Assembly: GCA_963840805.1 (NCBI GenBank)
Contig: CAWJAJ010000008.1
Coordinates: 1-64,000, forward strand
Direction: 5' to 3'
Source: CADEEN01 sp963840805
Lineage (GTDB): Bacteria; Pseudomonadota; Gammaproteobacteria; Burkholderiales; Burkholderiaceae_C
DNA: 64,000 bases
This document shows positions 47,048 through 56,391 of this stretch, in pieces. A program made the position numbers and the translations under genes. How positions within the stretch are numbered: position 1 is the stretch's first letter; each line of letters starts with the position of its first letter. The notes below the pieces were generated by a model, which did no database searches, was not told the origin of the DNA, and was given only the letters and a program-made list of their open reading frames with translations.

Positions 47048-48139
47048 ATGAAGCGCGTTCTGCTCGTCGGCGCCGGCCATGCCCAGCTCGCAGTGCTGGC
47101 CGCGCTGGCGCGGCAACGCCTGCCTGGCGCCGACGTGGTGCTGGTGTCGGCCAGCGAGCGTCAGGTGTACTCGGGCATGGTGCCGGGGTTGATCGCCGGG
47201 CGCTATAGCCTCGACGATTGCTCGATCGCCATCGCGCCGCTGGCCGCTGCCGCCGGTGTGCGCTTCGTGCGCGATCACGCCGTGGCACTGGATGCCGCAG
47301 CGCAGACCGTGACCCTGGCCGACGGCCAACGCATCGCCTACGACGTGCTCGCGCTGAACACCGGCCCGACCCAGGATCGCGAGCGCCTGCCGGGCGCCCG
47401 CGACAACGCGCTCTTCGTGCGGCCGATCGAGCACTTCGTGGCGCTGTGGCAGCGCACGCGCGCCTTGGCCGACGAGCGCGGGCTCGACGTGGTCGTGATC
47501 GGCGGCGGCGCCGCCGGGGTCGAGATCGCCCTCGCGGTGCGCCACGCGCTGGACGGTCGTGGCGCGGTGACGCTGGTGTCCGATGGCCCGGTGCTGGCGG
47601 CCTACGGCCCCGGCGTGCAGCGACGCGCGTTGAAAGCCTTGCGGCGCCTGGACGTGCAGGTGCTGCCCGGCCGCTGCACGGCCGTCGAGCCCTCGCACGT
47701 GGTGTTGGGCACGCTGCGCGTGGCCTGCGACGCGCCGATCGTCGCCATCGGCAGCGATGCGCCGGCCTGGCTTGGCGGCAGCGGCCTGGCGCTGGACGCG
47801 GCGGGCTTCGTGCGCGTCGGCGCCACGCTGCAAAGCGCCAGCCATGCCAACGTCTTCGCCGCCGGCGACGTGATAGTGCGCGACGACTGGCCGCATCCGC
47901 GCAGCGGCGTGTACGCCGTGCGGGCCGGGCCGGTGCTGGCGGAGAACCTGCGCCGTTTCGTCGCCGGCGGTGTGCTGCAGGCCTATACGCCGCAGCGCCG
48001 CTCGCTCAACCTGCTGGCCACCGGCGACGGGCGCGCCATCGCCAGTTGGAACGGCTGGTCGGCGCAGGGCTGGCTGATGGGGGTGTGGAAGGACCGCATC
48101 GACCGCGCGTTCGTCGCGCGCTACGGCTCGAAGAAGTAA
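47048..48139 (+). CDS. NDH-2-like FAD-dependent oxidoreductase
   Basis: 363 aa. FAD-binding N-terminus KRVLLVGAGHAQLAVLAALA, a second nucleotide site VVVIGGGAAGVEIALAVRHA and the C-terminal FAD motif ANVFAAGDVIVRD. The segment YSGMVPGLIAGRYSLDDCSI and the end AQGWLMGVWKDRIDRAF match the NDH-like family related to the flavoprotein domain often fused to selenophosphate synthase. No SelD is encoded here. Physiological electron acceptor unknown. It converges with and overlaps the MarC gene by 19 bp. Confidence 0.88.
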   Translation: MKRVLLVGAGHAQLAVLAALARQRLPGADVVLVSASERQVYSGMVPGLIAGRYSLDDCSIAIAPLAAAAGVRFVRDHAVALDAAAQTVTLADGQRIAYDVLALNTGPTQDRERLPGARDNALFVRPIEHFVALWQRTRALADERGLDVVVIGGGAAGVEIALAVRHALDGRGAVTLVSDGPVLAAYGPGVQRRALKALRRLDVQVLPGRCTAVEPSHVVLGTLRVACDAPIVAIGSDAPAWLGGSGLALDAAGFVRVGATLQSASHANVFAAGDVIVRDDWPHPRSGVYAVRAGPVLAENLRRFVAGGVLQAYTPQRRSLNLLATGDGRAIASWNGWSAQGWLMGVWKDRIDRAFVARYGSKK

Positions 48140-48720
48140 CGCTTCAGCCCGGCCAGGATCATCTCGACGGCAATCGCGGTCAGCACCAGGCCCATCAGCT
48201 TCTCGATGGCACTGACCATCGACGAGCCGATCCAATGCCGGATGCGGTCGGCACCCAGCAGCACCGCGGCACTGACCAGCATCGCCACCGTCAGCGCGCC
48301 GATCCAGTCGAACAGCCGCTCGGGCTGGCGCGAGGCCAGCAGCAGCACCGTGGCCATCGCCGACGGCCCGGCCAGCAGCGGCACCGCGAGCGGAAAGATG
48401 AACGGCTCGCGCGTCTTGCCGTCGGAGGTATAGACCCCGCCACCCACGGCAAAGATCATGCGAATGGCGATGATCAGCAGGATCACGCCGCCGGCCACCT
48501 CGAGCGAGCGCTCCGACAGACGCATCAGCTTCAGGAATGCCTGGCCGGCGAGCATGAACACGATGAGCACGGCGAAAGCCAGCGCCGATTCGCGCAAGGC
48601 CACCCGGGTGCGCCGCTCCGGCGCGACGTTGCGCATCACCGAAATGAAGATCGGCAGGCTGCCGAACGGGTCGAGCACCAGCAGCAGCAGCACCAGCGCG
48701 GACAGGAAGTTGTGATCCAT
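48121..48720 (-). CDS. MarC-family integral membrane protein
   Basis: 199 aa, six membrane helices, starting MDHNFLSALVLLLLVLDPFG. Family hallmarks are LLLVLDPFGSLPIFISVM in helix 1 and FIFPLAVPLLAGPSAMATVL in the second half. The function of MarC proteins is unresolved, despite the historical antibiotic-resistance name. Its 3' end overlaps the convergent FAD oxidoreductase gene. Confidence 0.93.
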   Translation of the reverse strand: MDHNFLSALVLLLLVLDPFGSLPIFISVMRNVAPERRTRVALRESALAFAVLIVFMLAGQAFLKLMRLSERSLEVAGGVILLIIAIRMIFAVGGGVYTSDGKTREPFIFPLAVPLLAGPSAMATVLLLASRQPERLFDWIGALTVAMLVSAAVLLGADRIRHWIGSSMVSAIEKLMGLVLTAIAVEMILAGLKRYFFEP

Positions 48721-48868
48721 CGGCGCGCATTGTCGGCCACGGCAGTGGCGCCTTGAATGTTGCGCGGACGCCGCAGATGACCCTGCTTTACAGCGCCGCG
48801 CACGGGTTTACCTCTAGTCGAACTCTAAAATCGCGGCTCTCCTGACCTATCCAAGAAGGACAAACAAC

Positions 48869-49789
48869 ATGAAACACTCTTTGATCATCGCGGCCGCCCT
48901 GGCCAGCGTCGGCGCCAGTGCCTTCGCGCAGAGCGCAGTCACCGTCTATGGCCGTGTCAACGTCTCGATCGAACGCCAGGACGCCGGCGGTACCAAAGAC
49001 ACAGTGATGCAGAACAACGCGTCGCGATTCGGCATCAAGGGCACCGAAGACCTGGGTGGCGGACTGAAGGCCGGTTTCGTGCTCGAGCACGGCTTCAACG
49101 TCAACAACGGTGCGCAGTCGCAACCGGCGTTCTGGGCGCGCCAGAGCGAAGTGAACCTGTCGGGCAACTTCGGCATGGTCCGTCTGGGCAACTTCACCAG
49201 CGAGGCGTACTACGCCACCGCCGACTACGTGAGCATGCACAACCATGACACCGGCACCTCGTCGGATGCGCTGTACACCTACCTCGGCCGCGACGTCAAC
49301 AAGGTGTCGTACCGCACCCCGACGTTCTTCGGTGGCGCGACCTTCGAAATCGGCTCCACGGTGTCGAGCCCGAGCCAGGACGACACGCTGGACCTGGCGG
49401 CGAACTACGACGCCGGTGCGCTGCACCTCGGCGCGGGCTACCAGAAGGAAGGCGACGCCAATCAGTTCGCGCTGCGCGGGCTGTACGAGATGGGCGCCAT
49501 CACCTTCGGCGGCTACTTCCAGCGCAGCGACCTGCCGGTGGCCGGCACGCGCAATGCTTTCCGGCTGGCCGGCATGTACGCGATGGGCAACACCGAGCTG
49601 CACGCCAACATCGGCCGCGCCGGTGACTTCAGCAACGTGGCCAACAGCGCGGCCACGCAGTTCACGCTGGGCGTGAACCAGAACCTGAGCAAGCGCACCA
49701 AGGTGTACGGCTTCTATACCAAGGTCAACACGGATACCGCCGGCGCCGATTTCTCTTCGTTCGCCGTCGGGCTGCGCCACAACTTCTGA
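48869..49789 (+). CDS. Gram-negative general porin (OmpC-like betaproteobacterial family)
   Basis: 306 aa outer-membrane trimeric barrel for small hydrophilic solutes. Signal peptide KHSLIIAAALASVGASAFA, then QSAVTVYGRVNVSIER, the typical first strand. Family features: SRFGIKGTEDLGGGLKAGFV, FWARQSEVNLSGNFGMVRLG and the C-terminal strand FSSFAVGLRHNF ending in Phe. A ribosome-binding site AGAAGGAC lies about 10 bp upstream. It is followed by a strong hairpin terminator. Single gene. Confidence 0.95.
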   Translation: MKHSLIIAAALASVGASAFAQSAVTVYGRVNVSIERQDAGGTKDTVMQNNASRFGIKGTEDLGGGLKAGFVLEHGFNVNNGAQSQPAFWARQSEVNLSGNFGMVRLGNFTSEAYYATADYVSMHNHDTGTSSDALYTYLGRDVNKVSYRTPTFFGGATFEIGSTVSSPSQDDTLDLAANYDAGALHLGAGYQKEGDANQFALRGLYEMGAITFGGYFQRSDLPVAGTRNAFRLAGMYAMGNTELHANIGRAGDFSNVANSAATQFTLGVNQNLSKRTKVYGFYTKVNTDTAGADFSSFAVGLRHNF

Positions 49790-49825
49790 TCACCGCGGCC
49801 GCGAGGCCGTTGCTCGGAACGAAGA

Positions 49826-49855
49826 AAGGCCGGTCGCGAGACCGGCCTTTTTTCC
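49826..49855 (+). terminator. Rho-independent terminator after the porin gene
   Basis: Perfect stem AAGGCCGGTC-GCGA-GACCGGCCTT followed by a run of T. It lies 37-66 bp past the porin stop and just before the convergent xerD 3' end. The A residues on the left side would allow it to work in both directions. Confidence 0.9.
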
Positions 49856-49856
49856 T

Positions 49857-50759
49857 TCAGCCGCGCGGATGATGCTGCGCGTGCAACGCGCGCAGCCGCT
49901 CGCGCGCGACATGGGTGTAGATCGTCGTCGTCGAGATGTCGGCGTGGCCGAGCAGCATCTGCACCGCGCGCAGGTCGGCGCCGTGGTTGAGCAGGTGCGT
50001 CGCGAACGCGTGGCGCAGCGTGTGCGGGGACAGCGGCGCATCGATGCCGGCCGCCAGCGCGTGGCGCTTGACCAGCTTCCAGAACATCTGCCGCGTCATC
50101 GCGCCGCCGCGCGCGGTGACGAAGAGTGCTTCGCTGGCCTGGCCAGCGAGGATCGTGCCGCGCGCTTCGGCGAGGTAGCGCGTCAACCAGCCGTGCGCTT
50201 CTTCACCGAACGGCACCAGCCGCTCCTTGGCCCCCTTGCCGGTGACGCGCAAGGCGCCTTCGGCCAGGCCGACCTGCACCGTCTTGATCGTCACCAGCTC
50301 GCTGACGCGCAGGCCGCTGGCGTAGAGCAACTCGAGCATCGCGCGGTCGCGCAAGCCGAGCGGCGTGGCCGCGTCGGGGGCAGCCAGCAGCGCCTCGACC
50401 TGCGCCTCCGACAGCGTCTTGGGCACCCGCATCGGCTGTTTGGCGTTGCGCAGGCGCAGCGTCGGGTCGGCCTCCACGAGGTGCTCGCGCACGGCCCAGC
50501 GGAAGAAGCGCTTGAACACCGTCAGGCGCCGGTTGGCGCTGGTGGCGCGCGATCCGGCGTGGCGGTGGGCGACATAGGCCAGCAGGTCACTTTCTCGCGT
50601 CGCCGCGATCGCGCCGCCGCGCTCGCGCTCGAGCCACGCCGCATACAACTCGAGGTCGCGCCGGTAGGCGGCCAGGGTGTTCGCAGCCAGACCGTCCTCG
50701 ATCCACAGGGCATCGAGAAAGCGGTCGATGTCGGTCTGGCTCAGCGGCGTGGCACTCAA
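49857..50759 (-). CDS. xerD: Site-specific tyrosine recombinase XerD
   Basis: Resolves chromosome dimers at dif with XerC. 300 aa, intact. N-terminal SAM-like DNA-binding domain (DRFLDALWIEDGLAANTLAA, RRLTVFKRFFRWAVREH). Catalytic residues: Arg in LYASGLRVSELVTI, Lys in RVTGKGAKERLVPFG, HTLRHAFATHLLNHGADL, LLGHADIST and Tyr in TIYTHVARERL. Its ATG overlaps the stop of the Bug-family gene upstream. A housekeeping XerD is far more likely than an element integrase, given the closeness to the family. Confidence 0.95.
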   Translation of the reverse strand: MSATPLSQTDIDRFLDALWIEDGLAANTLAAYRRDLELYAAWLERERGGAIAATRESDLLAYVAHRHAGSRATSANRRLTVFKRFFRWAVREHLVEADPTLRLRNAKQPMRVPKTLSEAQVEALLAAPDAATPLGLRDRAMLELLYASGLRVSELVTIKTVQVGLAEGALRVTGKGAKERLVPFGEEAHGWLTRYLAEARGTILAGQASEALFVTARGGAMTRQMFWKLVKRHALAAGIDAPLSPHTLRHAFATHLLNHGADLRAVQMLLGHADISTTTIYTHVARERLRALHAQHHPRG

Positions 50760-51733
50760 TCGAGCTTGAGTTTCTGCTTGTCGACGACCTGCTTGTAGAC
50801 CTCGAACTCGGCCTTGATCTGCGCCGCGAACTGGTCCGGCGTGTTCAACACCAGCAACGAGCCGGTGTCTTCGATGCGCTTCTTCACCTCGGGCAGCTCG
50901 GCGGTCCTCTTCACCGCGGCGTGAACCTTGTCGATCACGTCCTTGGGCAGGTTCTTCGGCCCGAGTACGCCGTAATAGGCCATGCGGTTGACCGGCTCCA
51001 GGCCGACTTCCTTGAAGGTCGGCACGTTGGGCAACTGCACCAGCCGCTGCGGCGCAGCCACCACGATCGGGATCAAGCGGCCGTCCTTGATGAACGGCAA
51101 CGCCGACGGCATGTTGTCGAAGATGATCGGCACCTGGCCCGCGACCGTGTCGTTCAGGGCCGGGCCTGCGCCGCGATACGGGATGTGCGCGATGAAGGTG
51201 CCCGACAGGCTCTTGAACAGCTCCATCTGCAGGTGGCCGATGCCGCCCGTGCCCGAACTCGCGAAGCTGTACTTGCCCGGGCTCTTCTTCAGCTCGGCGA
51301 GGAATCCCTTGTAGTCGCGCGCCGGGAAGCTCGGGTGCACCGCGATCACGTTGGGCGTCGCGGCCACGTTGATGATCGGCGTGAAATCGGTGGTCGGGTT
51401 GTAGCCGATCTTGGCGTTGATGGCCGGGTTGGCGGCCGTCGTCGACACGGTGGCCATGCCCAGCACGTAGCCATCGGGCGCGGCCCGGATGACCTCGAGC
51501 GCGCCGATCGAGCCGCCGCCGCCGGCCTTGTTTTCGACCACCAGGGTTTGCCCGAGCGCGGCGTTGGCACGTTCGGCCACCACGCGGGCCACGATGTCGG
51601 TGGTGCCGCCCGGCGCAAACGGCACCACCAGGCGCACCGGCTTGGTCGGATACGTTTGTGCAGCCACCCAGGGCGCAAAGCCGGCCAGCGCAACAGCTGT
51701 CATCGTCGTCGCGAGAAAAGTCCTCTTCTTCAT
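50756..51733 (-). CDS. Bug/TctC-family periplasmic solute-binding protein
   Basis: 325 aa. Signal peptide KKRTFLATTMTAVALAGFAP, cleaved near VAAQ. Family core: YPTKPVRLVVPFAPGGTTDI, VENKAGGGGSIGALEVIRAA, SFASSGTGGIGHLQMELFKS and GQVPIIFDNMPSALPFIKDG. The start (complement of 51731-51733) has GGAG upstream. Bug receptors are greatly expanded in Burkholderiales and often orphan; no TctA or TctB lies nearby. The ligand cannot be predicted. It overlaps xerD by four bases. Confidence 0.94.
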   Translation of the reverse strand: MKKRTFLATTMTAVALAGFAPWVAAQTYPTKPVRLVVPFAPGGTTDIVARVVAERANAALGQTLVVENKAGGGGSIGALEVIRAAPDGYVLGMATVSTTAANPAINAKIGYNPTTDFTPIINVAATPNVIAVHPSFPARDYKGFLAELKKSPGKYSFASSGTGGIGHLQMELFKSLSGTFIAHIPYRGAGPALNDTVAGQVPIIFDNMPSALPFIKDGRLIPIVVAAPQRLVQLPNVPTFKEVGLEPVNRMAYYGVLGPKNLPKDVIDKVHAAVKRTAELPEVKKRIEDTGSLLVLNTPDQFAAQIKAEFEVYKQVVDKQKLKLD

Positions 51734-51816
51734 CGATCGGTCTCCTGGGAGGGTTGGGAAATGGGAGTCAATAGCGGCAAACAGGGACAAACAGGGGCAT
51801 CGAATGCAGCATCGTC

Positions 51817-52437
51817 TCACGCCACCGGGCCGCCAAGCAGGCCGATCTTGAGTTCGGCGTCGACCGGCCGCTCGCCGATGAAGATGCGCAGCAAGGCGGC
51901 ATAGAGGTCTTCGCCGGCAATCGGCTCGCCGCGCGGCTGGCCGTTGAGGCTCAGCTGCAGGCCGCGCCCCGGCAACCAGTCGAGGTCGATCACGTCGCCC
52001 TTCTTTACTTTACCGATCGCGCGCACCTGGACGTCGAATCGCCTCATGCGCTCGGTGAGCGCCGGCAGGATGGCCGGTGGCGTGTTGCGCACGATGCCTT
52101 TGTTGAAAGCCTTGACGAACTCCTCGGTGTCGACGGCGACCAGCATGCGCATCTGCACGCGCTTGGCCCCCTGCGCCGCCTGCACCTGCTGCGCCGAGCG
52201 CACCCGGGTACCCAGGTACAGGCCCGCTGCATAACCCTTGAGCCAGGCCACCGCGCGCAGCCCGACGCCATTGAGCTGCAGCACCTGGCCACCGACCGTC
52301 GCCTCGCCTGGAAAGGTCAGGCCTTCGACTTTGATCGCAGGCGCTGCCCGCGCCCCCGGCCAGGCGGCGAACGTTAGCGCAGCGCCGATCAGCAAGCGGC
52401 GGCGCAGGCGGTGGATCGATGGGCTCATCGTGGGCAT
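51817..52437 (-). CDS. Chalcone-isomerase-like periplasmic protein
   Basis: 206 aa. Signal with twin arginines (RLRRRLLIGAALTFAAWPG, ARA-AP cleavage). The chalcone_isomerase-like domain follows: IKVEGLTFPGEATVGGQVLQ, LNGVGLRAVAWLKGYAAGLY and LGTRV, then MRMLVAVDTEEFVKAFNKGI, ALLRIFIGERPVDAELKIGL. Bacterial members do not make flavonoids; their role is unknown. Start ATG at 52437, or at 52428. Divergent from the AEC carrier gene. Confidence 0.85.
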   Translation of the reverse strand: MPTMSPSIHRLRRRLLIGAALTFAAWPGARAAPAIKVEGLTFPGEATVGGQVLQLNGVGLRAVAWLKGYAAGLYLGTRVRSAQQVQAAQGAKRVQMRMLVAVDTEEFVKAFNKGIVRNTPPAILPALTERMRRFDVQVRAIGKVKKGDVIDLDWLPGRGLQLSLNGQPRGEPIAGEDLYAALLRIFIGERPVDAELKIGLLGGPVA

Positions 52438-52493
52438 CAGGTTAGCGGACCCGGAGACAACGCGCAGCCTGCCCCCGCGGACGACCGGCGCCG

Positions 52494-53441
52494 ATGTGGC
52501 AACCACGCACCACGCGCGCAGGCACACTGCCGGGCGTGACGACCGCCTGGCTGCTGCTGCCCGACTTCGTGCTGATCGCGATCGGCTATGGCTTGTGCCA
52601 TCACACCGCGCTCGACCGGCCGGTGTGGAACGGCGCCGAGCGTCTGGTGTACTACCTGCTGTTCCCGGCACTGCTGTTCGCGGCCATCGTGCGCCAACCG
52701 CTCGCCCCCGGCGCACTGGCCAGCCTGGGCGCCGTCGGCCTCGGCCTCACTGCCTGCGGCATCGCGCTGGCCTTCGCGCTCGGCCGCTGGCCGGGCGTCG
52801 ACCCGCGGGCCCATGCGTCGGGCGCGCAGGTGGCGTTTCGCTTCAACTCGTACATCGCGCTGGCGCTGGCCGAGCGGCTCGGCGGCAGCGCCGGCGTGGC
52901 CGCCGTCGCGGTGCTGATCGCGTTGGTGGTACCGCTGTGCAACGTCGCCGCCGTCTGGCCGCTGGCCCGCGCGGGCGGTCACGGCTACCTGCGCGAGCTG
53001 CTGCGCAATCCGCTGATCCTGGCGACCGTGGCCGGGCTCACGACCAATCTGGCCGGGCTGCAATTGCCCGAAGTCGCGGCGACCACGCTGCAGCGGCTCG
53101 GCAGCGCGGCCTTGCCGATCGGCCTGATGGCGGTTGGCGCCGGCCTGCGCCTGGGTGCGTTGCGCGAGGCGCCGGGGCTGGCTGCCGCGCTGCTGGCGGT
53201 GCGCCATGCGGTGCTGCCGCTGCTGGCCCTGATGCTGGTGCGCGTGGCCGCGCTCGATGCGACGCAACAAGCCATCGTCGTCGCTTTCGCGTCACTGCCC
53301 ACCTCGGCCAGCGCCTACGTGCTGGCGGCGCGCATGGGGGGCCGTGGCGAATACGTGGCGGGGCTGATCACGATGTCGACGCTGCTCGGCATGCTGAGCG
53401 TGCCGCTGGCGTTGGCGGCGCACGCGGCCTGGCCCCGTTGA
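52494..53441 (+). CDS. AEC-family (auxin efflux carrier-like) transporter
   Basis: 315 aa, about ten membrane helices, intact. Typical AEC stretches: AERLVYYLLFPALLFAAIVR, AFRFNSYIALALAERLGG, LRNPLILATVAGLTTNLAGL, LGSAALPIGLMAVGAGLRLG and FASLPTSASAYVLAARMGG. Family members export or import organic acids; substrate unknown. A GTG at 52536 could be the true start because the first ~14 residues are not hydrophobic. Convergent with queG, 1 bp between stops. Confidence 0.9.
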   Translation: MWQPRTTRAGTLPGVTTAWLLLPDFVLIAIGYGLCHHTALDRPVWNGAERLVYYLLFPALLFAAIVRQPLAPGALASLGAVGLGLTACGIALAFALGRWPGVDPRAHASGAQVAFRFNSYIALALAERLGGSAGVAAVAVLIALVVPLCNVAAVWPLARAGGHGYLRELLRNPLILATVAGLTTNLAGLQLPEVAATTLQRLGSAALPIGLMAVGAGLRLGALREAPGLAAALLAVRHAVLPLLALMLVRVAALDATQQAIVVAFASLPTSASAYVLAARMGGRGEYVAGLITMSTLLGMLSVPLALAAHAAWPR

Positions 53442-53442
53442 T

Positions 53443-54531
53443 TCAGCGCTGCGCCAACGCCCAGTCGATGTGCTCCTGCACCAGCGGCAGCGCGGCGGCT
53501 CGGTGCGCCTGCAAGGCCGCGGCGATCGTCGCGTCGCCACTCGTGCGCAGTGCATTGCCCAGGGCCACCGCCAGGTTGCGCTGCCAGCGTGCATGGCCGA
53601 TACGGCGGATCGCACTGCCCTCGGTGCGCTGCAGGAACTCGGCTTCGCTCCAGGCCCACAGCACCAGCAGCGACGGACTCGCGAGCGCGTCACGCGGGTC
53701 GAAGTCGGCCAGCGGCGAACGGTGCGCGTACTTGTTCCACGGGCACGCGAGCTGGCAATCGTCGCAGCCGTAGATGCGGTTGCCGACCGCCGCACGCAGC
53801 TCCGGCGGGATCGGCCCGTCATGCTCGATCGTCAGGTACGAAATGCAGCGCCGCGCGTCGAGCCGGTACGGTGCCGTGATCGCCCGTGTCGGGCAGACGT
53901 CGATGCAGGCACTGCAGCTGCCGCAGTGGGCCTCAGTCGGCGCCGTCAGCGGCAGTGCGAAATCGACGAACAGCTCGCCGAGAAAGAACATCGAGCCGCC
54001 CTCGCGCGACAGTGCCAGCGTGTGCTTGCCGCGCCAGCCGATGCCGCTGCGCGCCGCGAGTTCGACTTCGAGCACCGGCGCCGAATCGGTGAACACGCGG
54101 TGGCCGAACGGGCCGATCGTCGCAGCCAGTCGGTCGGCCAGCGCTTGCAGCCGCGCGCGCAGCACCTTGTGATAGTCGCGCCCACGGGCGTACAGCGACA
54201 CCGTGGCGGCCGCTGGGTCTGCCAAGCGTTGCCATTCGATCGCCTGCCAGCCCGCGGGGGCCGCGCGCGGCAGGTAATCCATGCGGGCGGTGATGACGCG
54301 CAGCGTGCCCGGCACCAGTTCGGCGGGCCGTGCGCGCTTGGCGCCATGGCGTGCCATGTAGGCCATCGTGCCATGCTGGCCTGCGGCCAACCACGCCGCG
54401 AGTCCGGGCTCCGCACCGCTGAGATCAACGCCGGCAACACCGATCTGGGAGAATCCAAGCTCCTCGGCCCAGCCTCGCAGTTGCGCCAGCAACTGCGCGC
54501 CGTCGATCGAAGCATGACCTTGCTCGCGCAT
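53443..54531 (-). CDS. queG: Epoxyqueuosine reductase QueG
   Basis: Last step of queuosine synthesis in tRNA, using cobalamin and two [4Fe-4S] clusters. 362 aa, intact. N-terminal LRGWAEELGFSQIGVAGVDL and GQHGTMAYMARHGAKRARPA, then ARGRDYHKVLRARLQALADR. The cluster ligands are in CGSCSACIDVCPTRAI and CDDCQLACPWN. A C-terminal HEAT-like region follows (RIGHARWQRNLAVALGNALR). It starts divergently and overlaps the 5' end of tsaE by 18 bp. Confidence 0.96.
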   Translation of the reverse strand: MREQGHASIDGAQLLAQLRGWAEELGFSQIGVAGVDLSGAEPGLAAWLAAGQHGTMAYMARHGAKRARPAELVPGTLRVITARMDYLPRAAPAGWQAIEWQRLADPAAATVSLYARGRDYHKVLRARLQALADRLAATIGPFGHRVFTDSAPVLEVELAARSGIGWRGKHTLALSREGGSMFFLGELFVDFALPLTAPTEAHCGSCSACIDVCPTRAITAPYRLDARRCISYLTIEHDGPIPPELRAAVGNRIYGCDDCQLACPWNKYAHRSPLADFDPRDALASPSLLVLWAWSEAEFLQRTEGSAIRRIGHARWQRNLAVALGNALRTSGDATIAAALQAHRAAALPLVQEHIDWALAQR

Positions 54532-55008
54532 CCGCCGATTCTAGAAACCCGCACCTTCCATTGGCCCGACGAAGCGGCCTGCGCGGCGTTTGCACGGCGT
54601 CTGGCCACCGCTCCCGCGCTGCGCCCGAGCAGCTTCATCGCGCTGCGAGGCCCGCTGGGCGCCGGCAAGACCACCTTCGTGCGCCACCTGCTGCGCGCGC
54701 TCGGCGTGGCCGGGCGCATCAAGAGCCCGACCTATGCGGTGCTCGAGCCCTACGAGGTGGGCGGCCTGGCGATTTCGCACTTCGACTTCTACCGCTTCGA
54801 TGACCCGCGCGAGTGGGCCGATGCCGGTTTTCGCGATGTCTTCGCGGCGCCGGGCCTGAAGCTCGTCGAGTGGCCCGACAAGGCCGCGCCGCTGCTGCCG
54901 CAGCCCGACTGGACCCTGGACATCGAACCGCAGGACGGCGATCAGCGCCAGGTGACGCTGCGCGCCGTCACCGAACACGGCCGGCACCTGCTGGCCGCCA
55001 TGGCGTGA
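54514..55008 (+). CDS. tsaE: tRNA threonylcarbamoyladenosine synthesis ATPase TsaE
   Basis: 164 aa, intact. P-loop ALRGPLGAGKTTFVRHLLRA, then RIKSPTYAVLEPYEVGGLAI, HFDFYRFDDPREWADAGFRD and LKLVEWPDKA. These are all diagnostic for TsaE, which supports TsaB/TsaD in making t6A37 on tRNA. Its stop overlaps the GTG of amiC (GTGA), the common tsaE-amiC gene pair. Confidence 0.96.
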   Translation: MTLLAHPPILETRTFHWPDEAACAAFARRLATAPALRPSSFIALRGPLGAGKTTFVRHLLRALGVAGRIKSPTYAVLEPYEVGGLAISHFDFYRFDDPREWADAGFRDVFAAPGLKLVEWPDKAAPLLPQPDWTLDIEPQDGDQRQVTLRAVTEHGRHLLAAMA

Positions 55009-56327
55009 CGCGGCGCGCCGCACTGCAGCGCATCGGCGGCCTGGCGCTGCTGCTGCAGGCGCCGCGGCTGGCCTATGGCGCGGAGATCGTCGCGGTGCGC
55101 GTGTGGCCGGCCGCCGACTACACCCGCGTGACGATCGAATCCGATGCCGCGCTGGTGGCCCGCCATACGCTGGCCGGCAACCCCGACCGCCTGGTGATCG
55201 ACATCGACGGCCTCGAACTCAGCCCGCAGCTGCGCGAGATCGTCGGCAAGGTGCGTGCCGACGACCCCTACATCGCCGGCGTGCGCGTCGGCCAGAACCA
55301 GGCCCGCGTGGTGCGGCTGGTGATCGACCTGAAACAGCCGGCGGCACCGCAAGTCTTCACGCTCGCGCCGGTGGCCGCCTACAAGCACCGCCTGGTGTTC
55401 GATCTCTACCCGACCGAGGCACGCGATCCGCTGCTGGCCCTGATCCGCGACAAGGAGCAGGCCGAGCGCGAGGCTGCGGCCTCGGTGCGCGATGCGCTCG
55501 GCGAATTCATCGGCCGTATCGAGAATGGCCAGGTCGCCAAGGGCCCGCCGGCCTCGGCGCCCGCGCAAACCGTGGCGCCGAGACCACCGTCGGCCGAAGC
55601 GATCCGCAAGGTCGAGCGCCTGATCGTCGTCGCGCTCGATCCCGGCCACGGCGGCGAAGACCCCGGCGCCATCGGCCGCAGCGGCCTGAAGGAAAAGGAC
55701 GTGGTGCTCGCAGTGGCGCTGCAGTTGCGCGAACGCATCAATGCCCTGCCCGGCATGCGCGCGTTCCTGACGCGCGATGCCGACTACTTCGTGCCGCTGG
55801 CCGATCGGGTCCGCAAGGCGCGCCGCGTGCAGGCCGACCTGTTCGTGTCGATCCACGCCGACGCGTTCATCACCCCGACCGCGCGCGGCGCGAGCGTGTT
55901 TGCGCTGAGCGAGGGCGCAGCCACCAGCACCGCGGCGCGCTGGATCGCCAACAAGGAGAACGCCGCCGACGTCGTCGGCGGCGTCAATGTCAAGGCCGGC
56001 AAGGACGTGCAGGTGCTGCGCGCACTGCTCGACATGAGCACCACGGCGCAGATCAAGGACAGCCTGCGTGTCGGCCACGAAGTGCTCGGCCAGCTCGACC
56101 GCGTCGGCCGCCTGCACAAGCCGCGCGTCGAGCAGGCCGGCTTCGCGGTGCTGAAGGCGCCCGACATCCCGAGCATCCTGGTCGAGACGGCTTTCATCTC
56201 CAACCCCGACGAGGAAGCCAAACTCGCCGATCCCGACTACCGCCAACGGCTGGTCGAAGCCCTCACCGCCGGCATCAGGCGCTACTTCGCGAGGAACCCG
56301 CCGCTGGCCAGGAACCGGCAACTGTAG
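55005..56327 (+). CDS. amiC: N-acetylmuramoyl-L-alanine amidase AmiC
   Basis: Periplasmic zinc amidase that splits septal peptidoglycan during division. 440 aa with GTG start overlapping tsaE. Twin-Arg type signal (TRRAALQRIGGLALLL), AMIN domain (about 28-130: EIVAVRVWPAADYTRVTIES, RLVIDIDGLELSPQLREI), linker, then Amidase_3 (about 205-430). Zinc/catalytic residues are visible in VALDPGHGGEDPGAIG, SGLKEKDVVLAVA, LFVSIHADAF and ILVETAFISNPDEE. Ends with a short basic tail. Confidence 0.95.
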   Translation: MTRRAALQRIGGLALLLQAPRLAYGAEIVAVRVWPAADYTRVTIESDAALVARHTLAGNPDRLVIDIDGLELSPQLREIVGKVRADDPYIAGVRVGQNQARVVRLVIDLKQPAAPQVFTLAPVAAYKHRLVFDLYPTEARDPLLALIRDKEQAEREAAASVRDALGEFIGRIENGQVAKGPPASAPAQTVAPRPPSAEAIRKVERLIVVALDPGHGGEDPGAIGRSGLKEKDVVLAVALQLRERINALPGMRAFLTRDADYFVPLADRVRKARRVQADLFVSIHADAFITPTARGASVFALSEGAATSTAARWIANKENAADVVGGVNVKAGKDVQVLRALLDMSTTAQIKDSLRVGHEVLGQLDRVGRLHKPRVEQAGFAVLKAPDIPSILVETAFISNPDEEAKLADPDYRQRLVEALTAGIRRYFARNPPLARNRQL

Positions 56328-56391
56328 TTGCCGGTCGGATTTCATGGTGGATGCGCTGCCGAATGTGCCAATCACACACTAAGATGGTGTC

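Noticed and set aside
49857..50759. Tyrosine recombinase as integrase of a mobile island
   Set aside because: Sequence is a close match to housekeeping XerD, flanked by ordinary genes, with no tRNA or attachment-site duplication.
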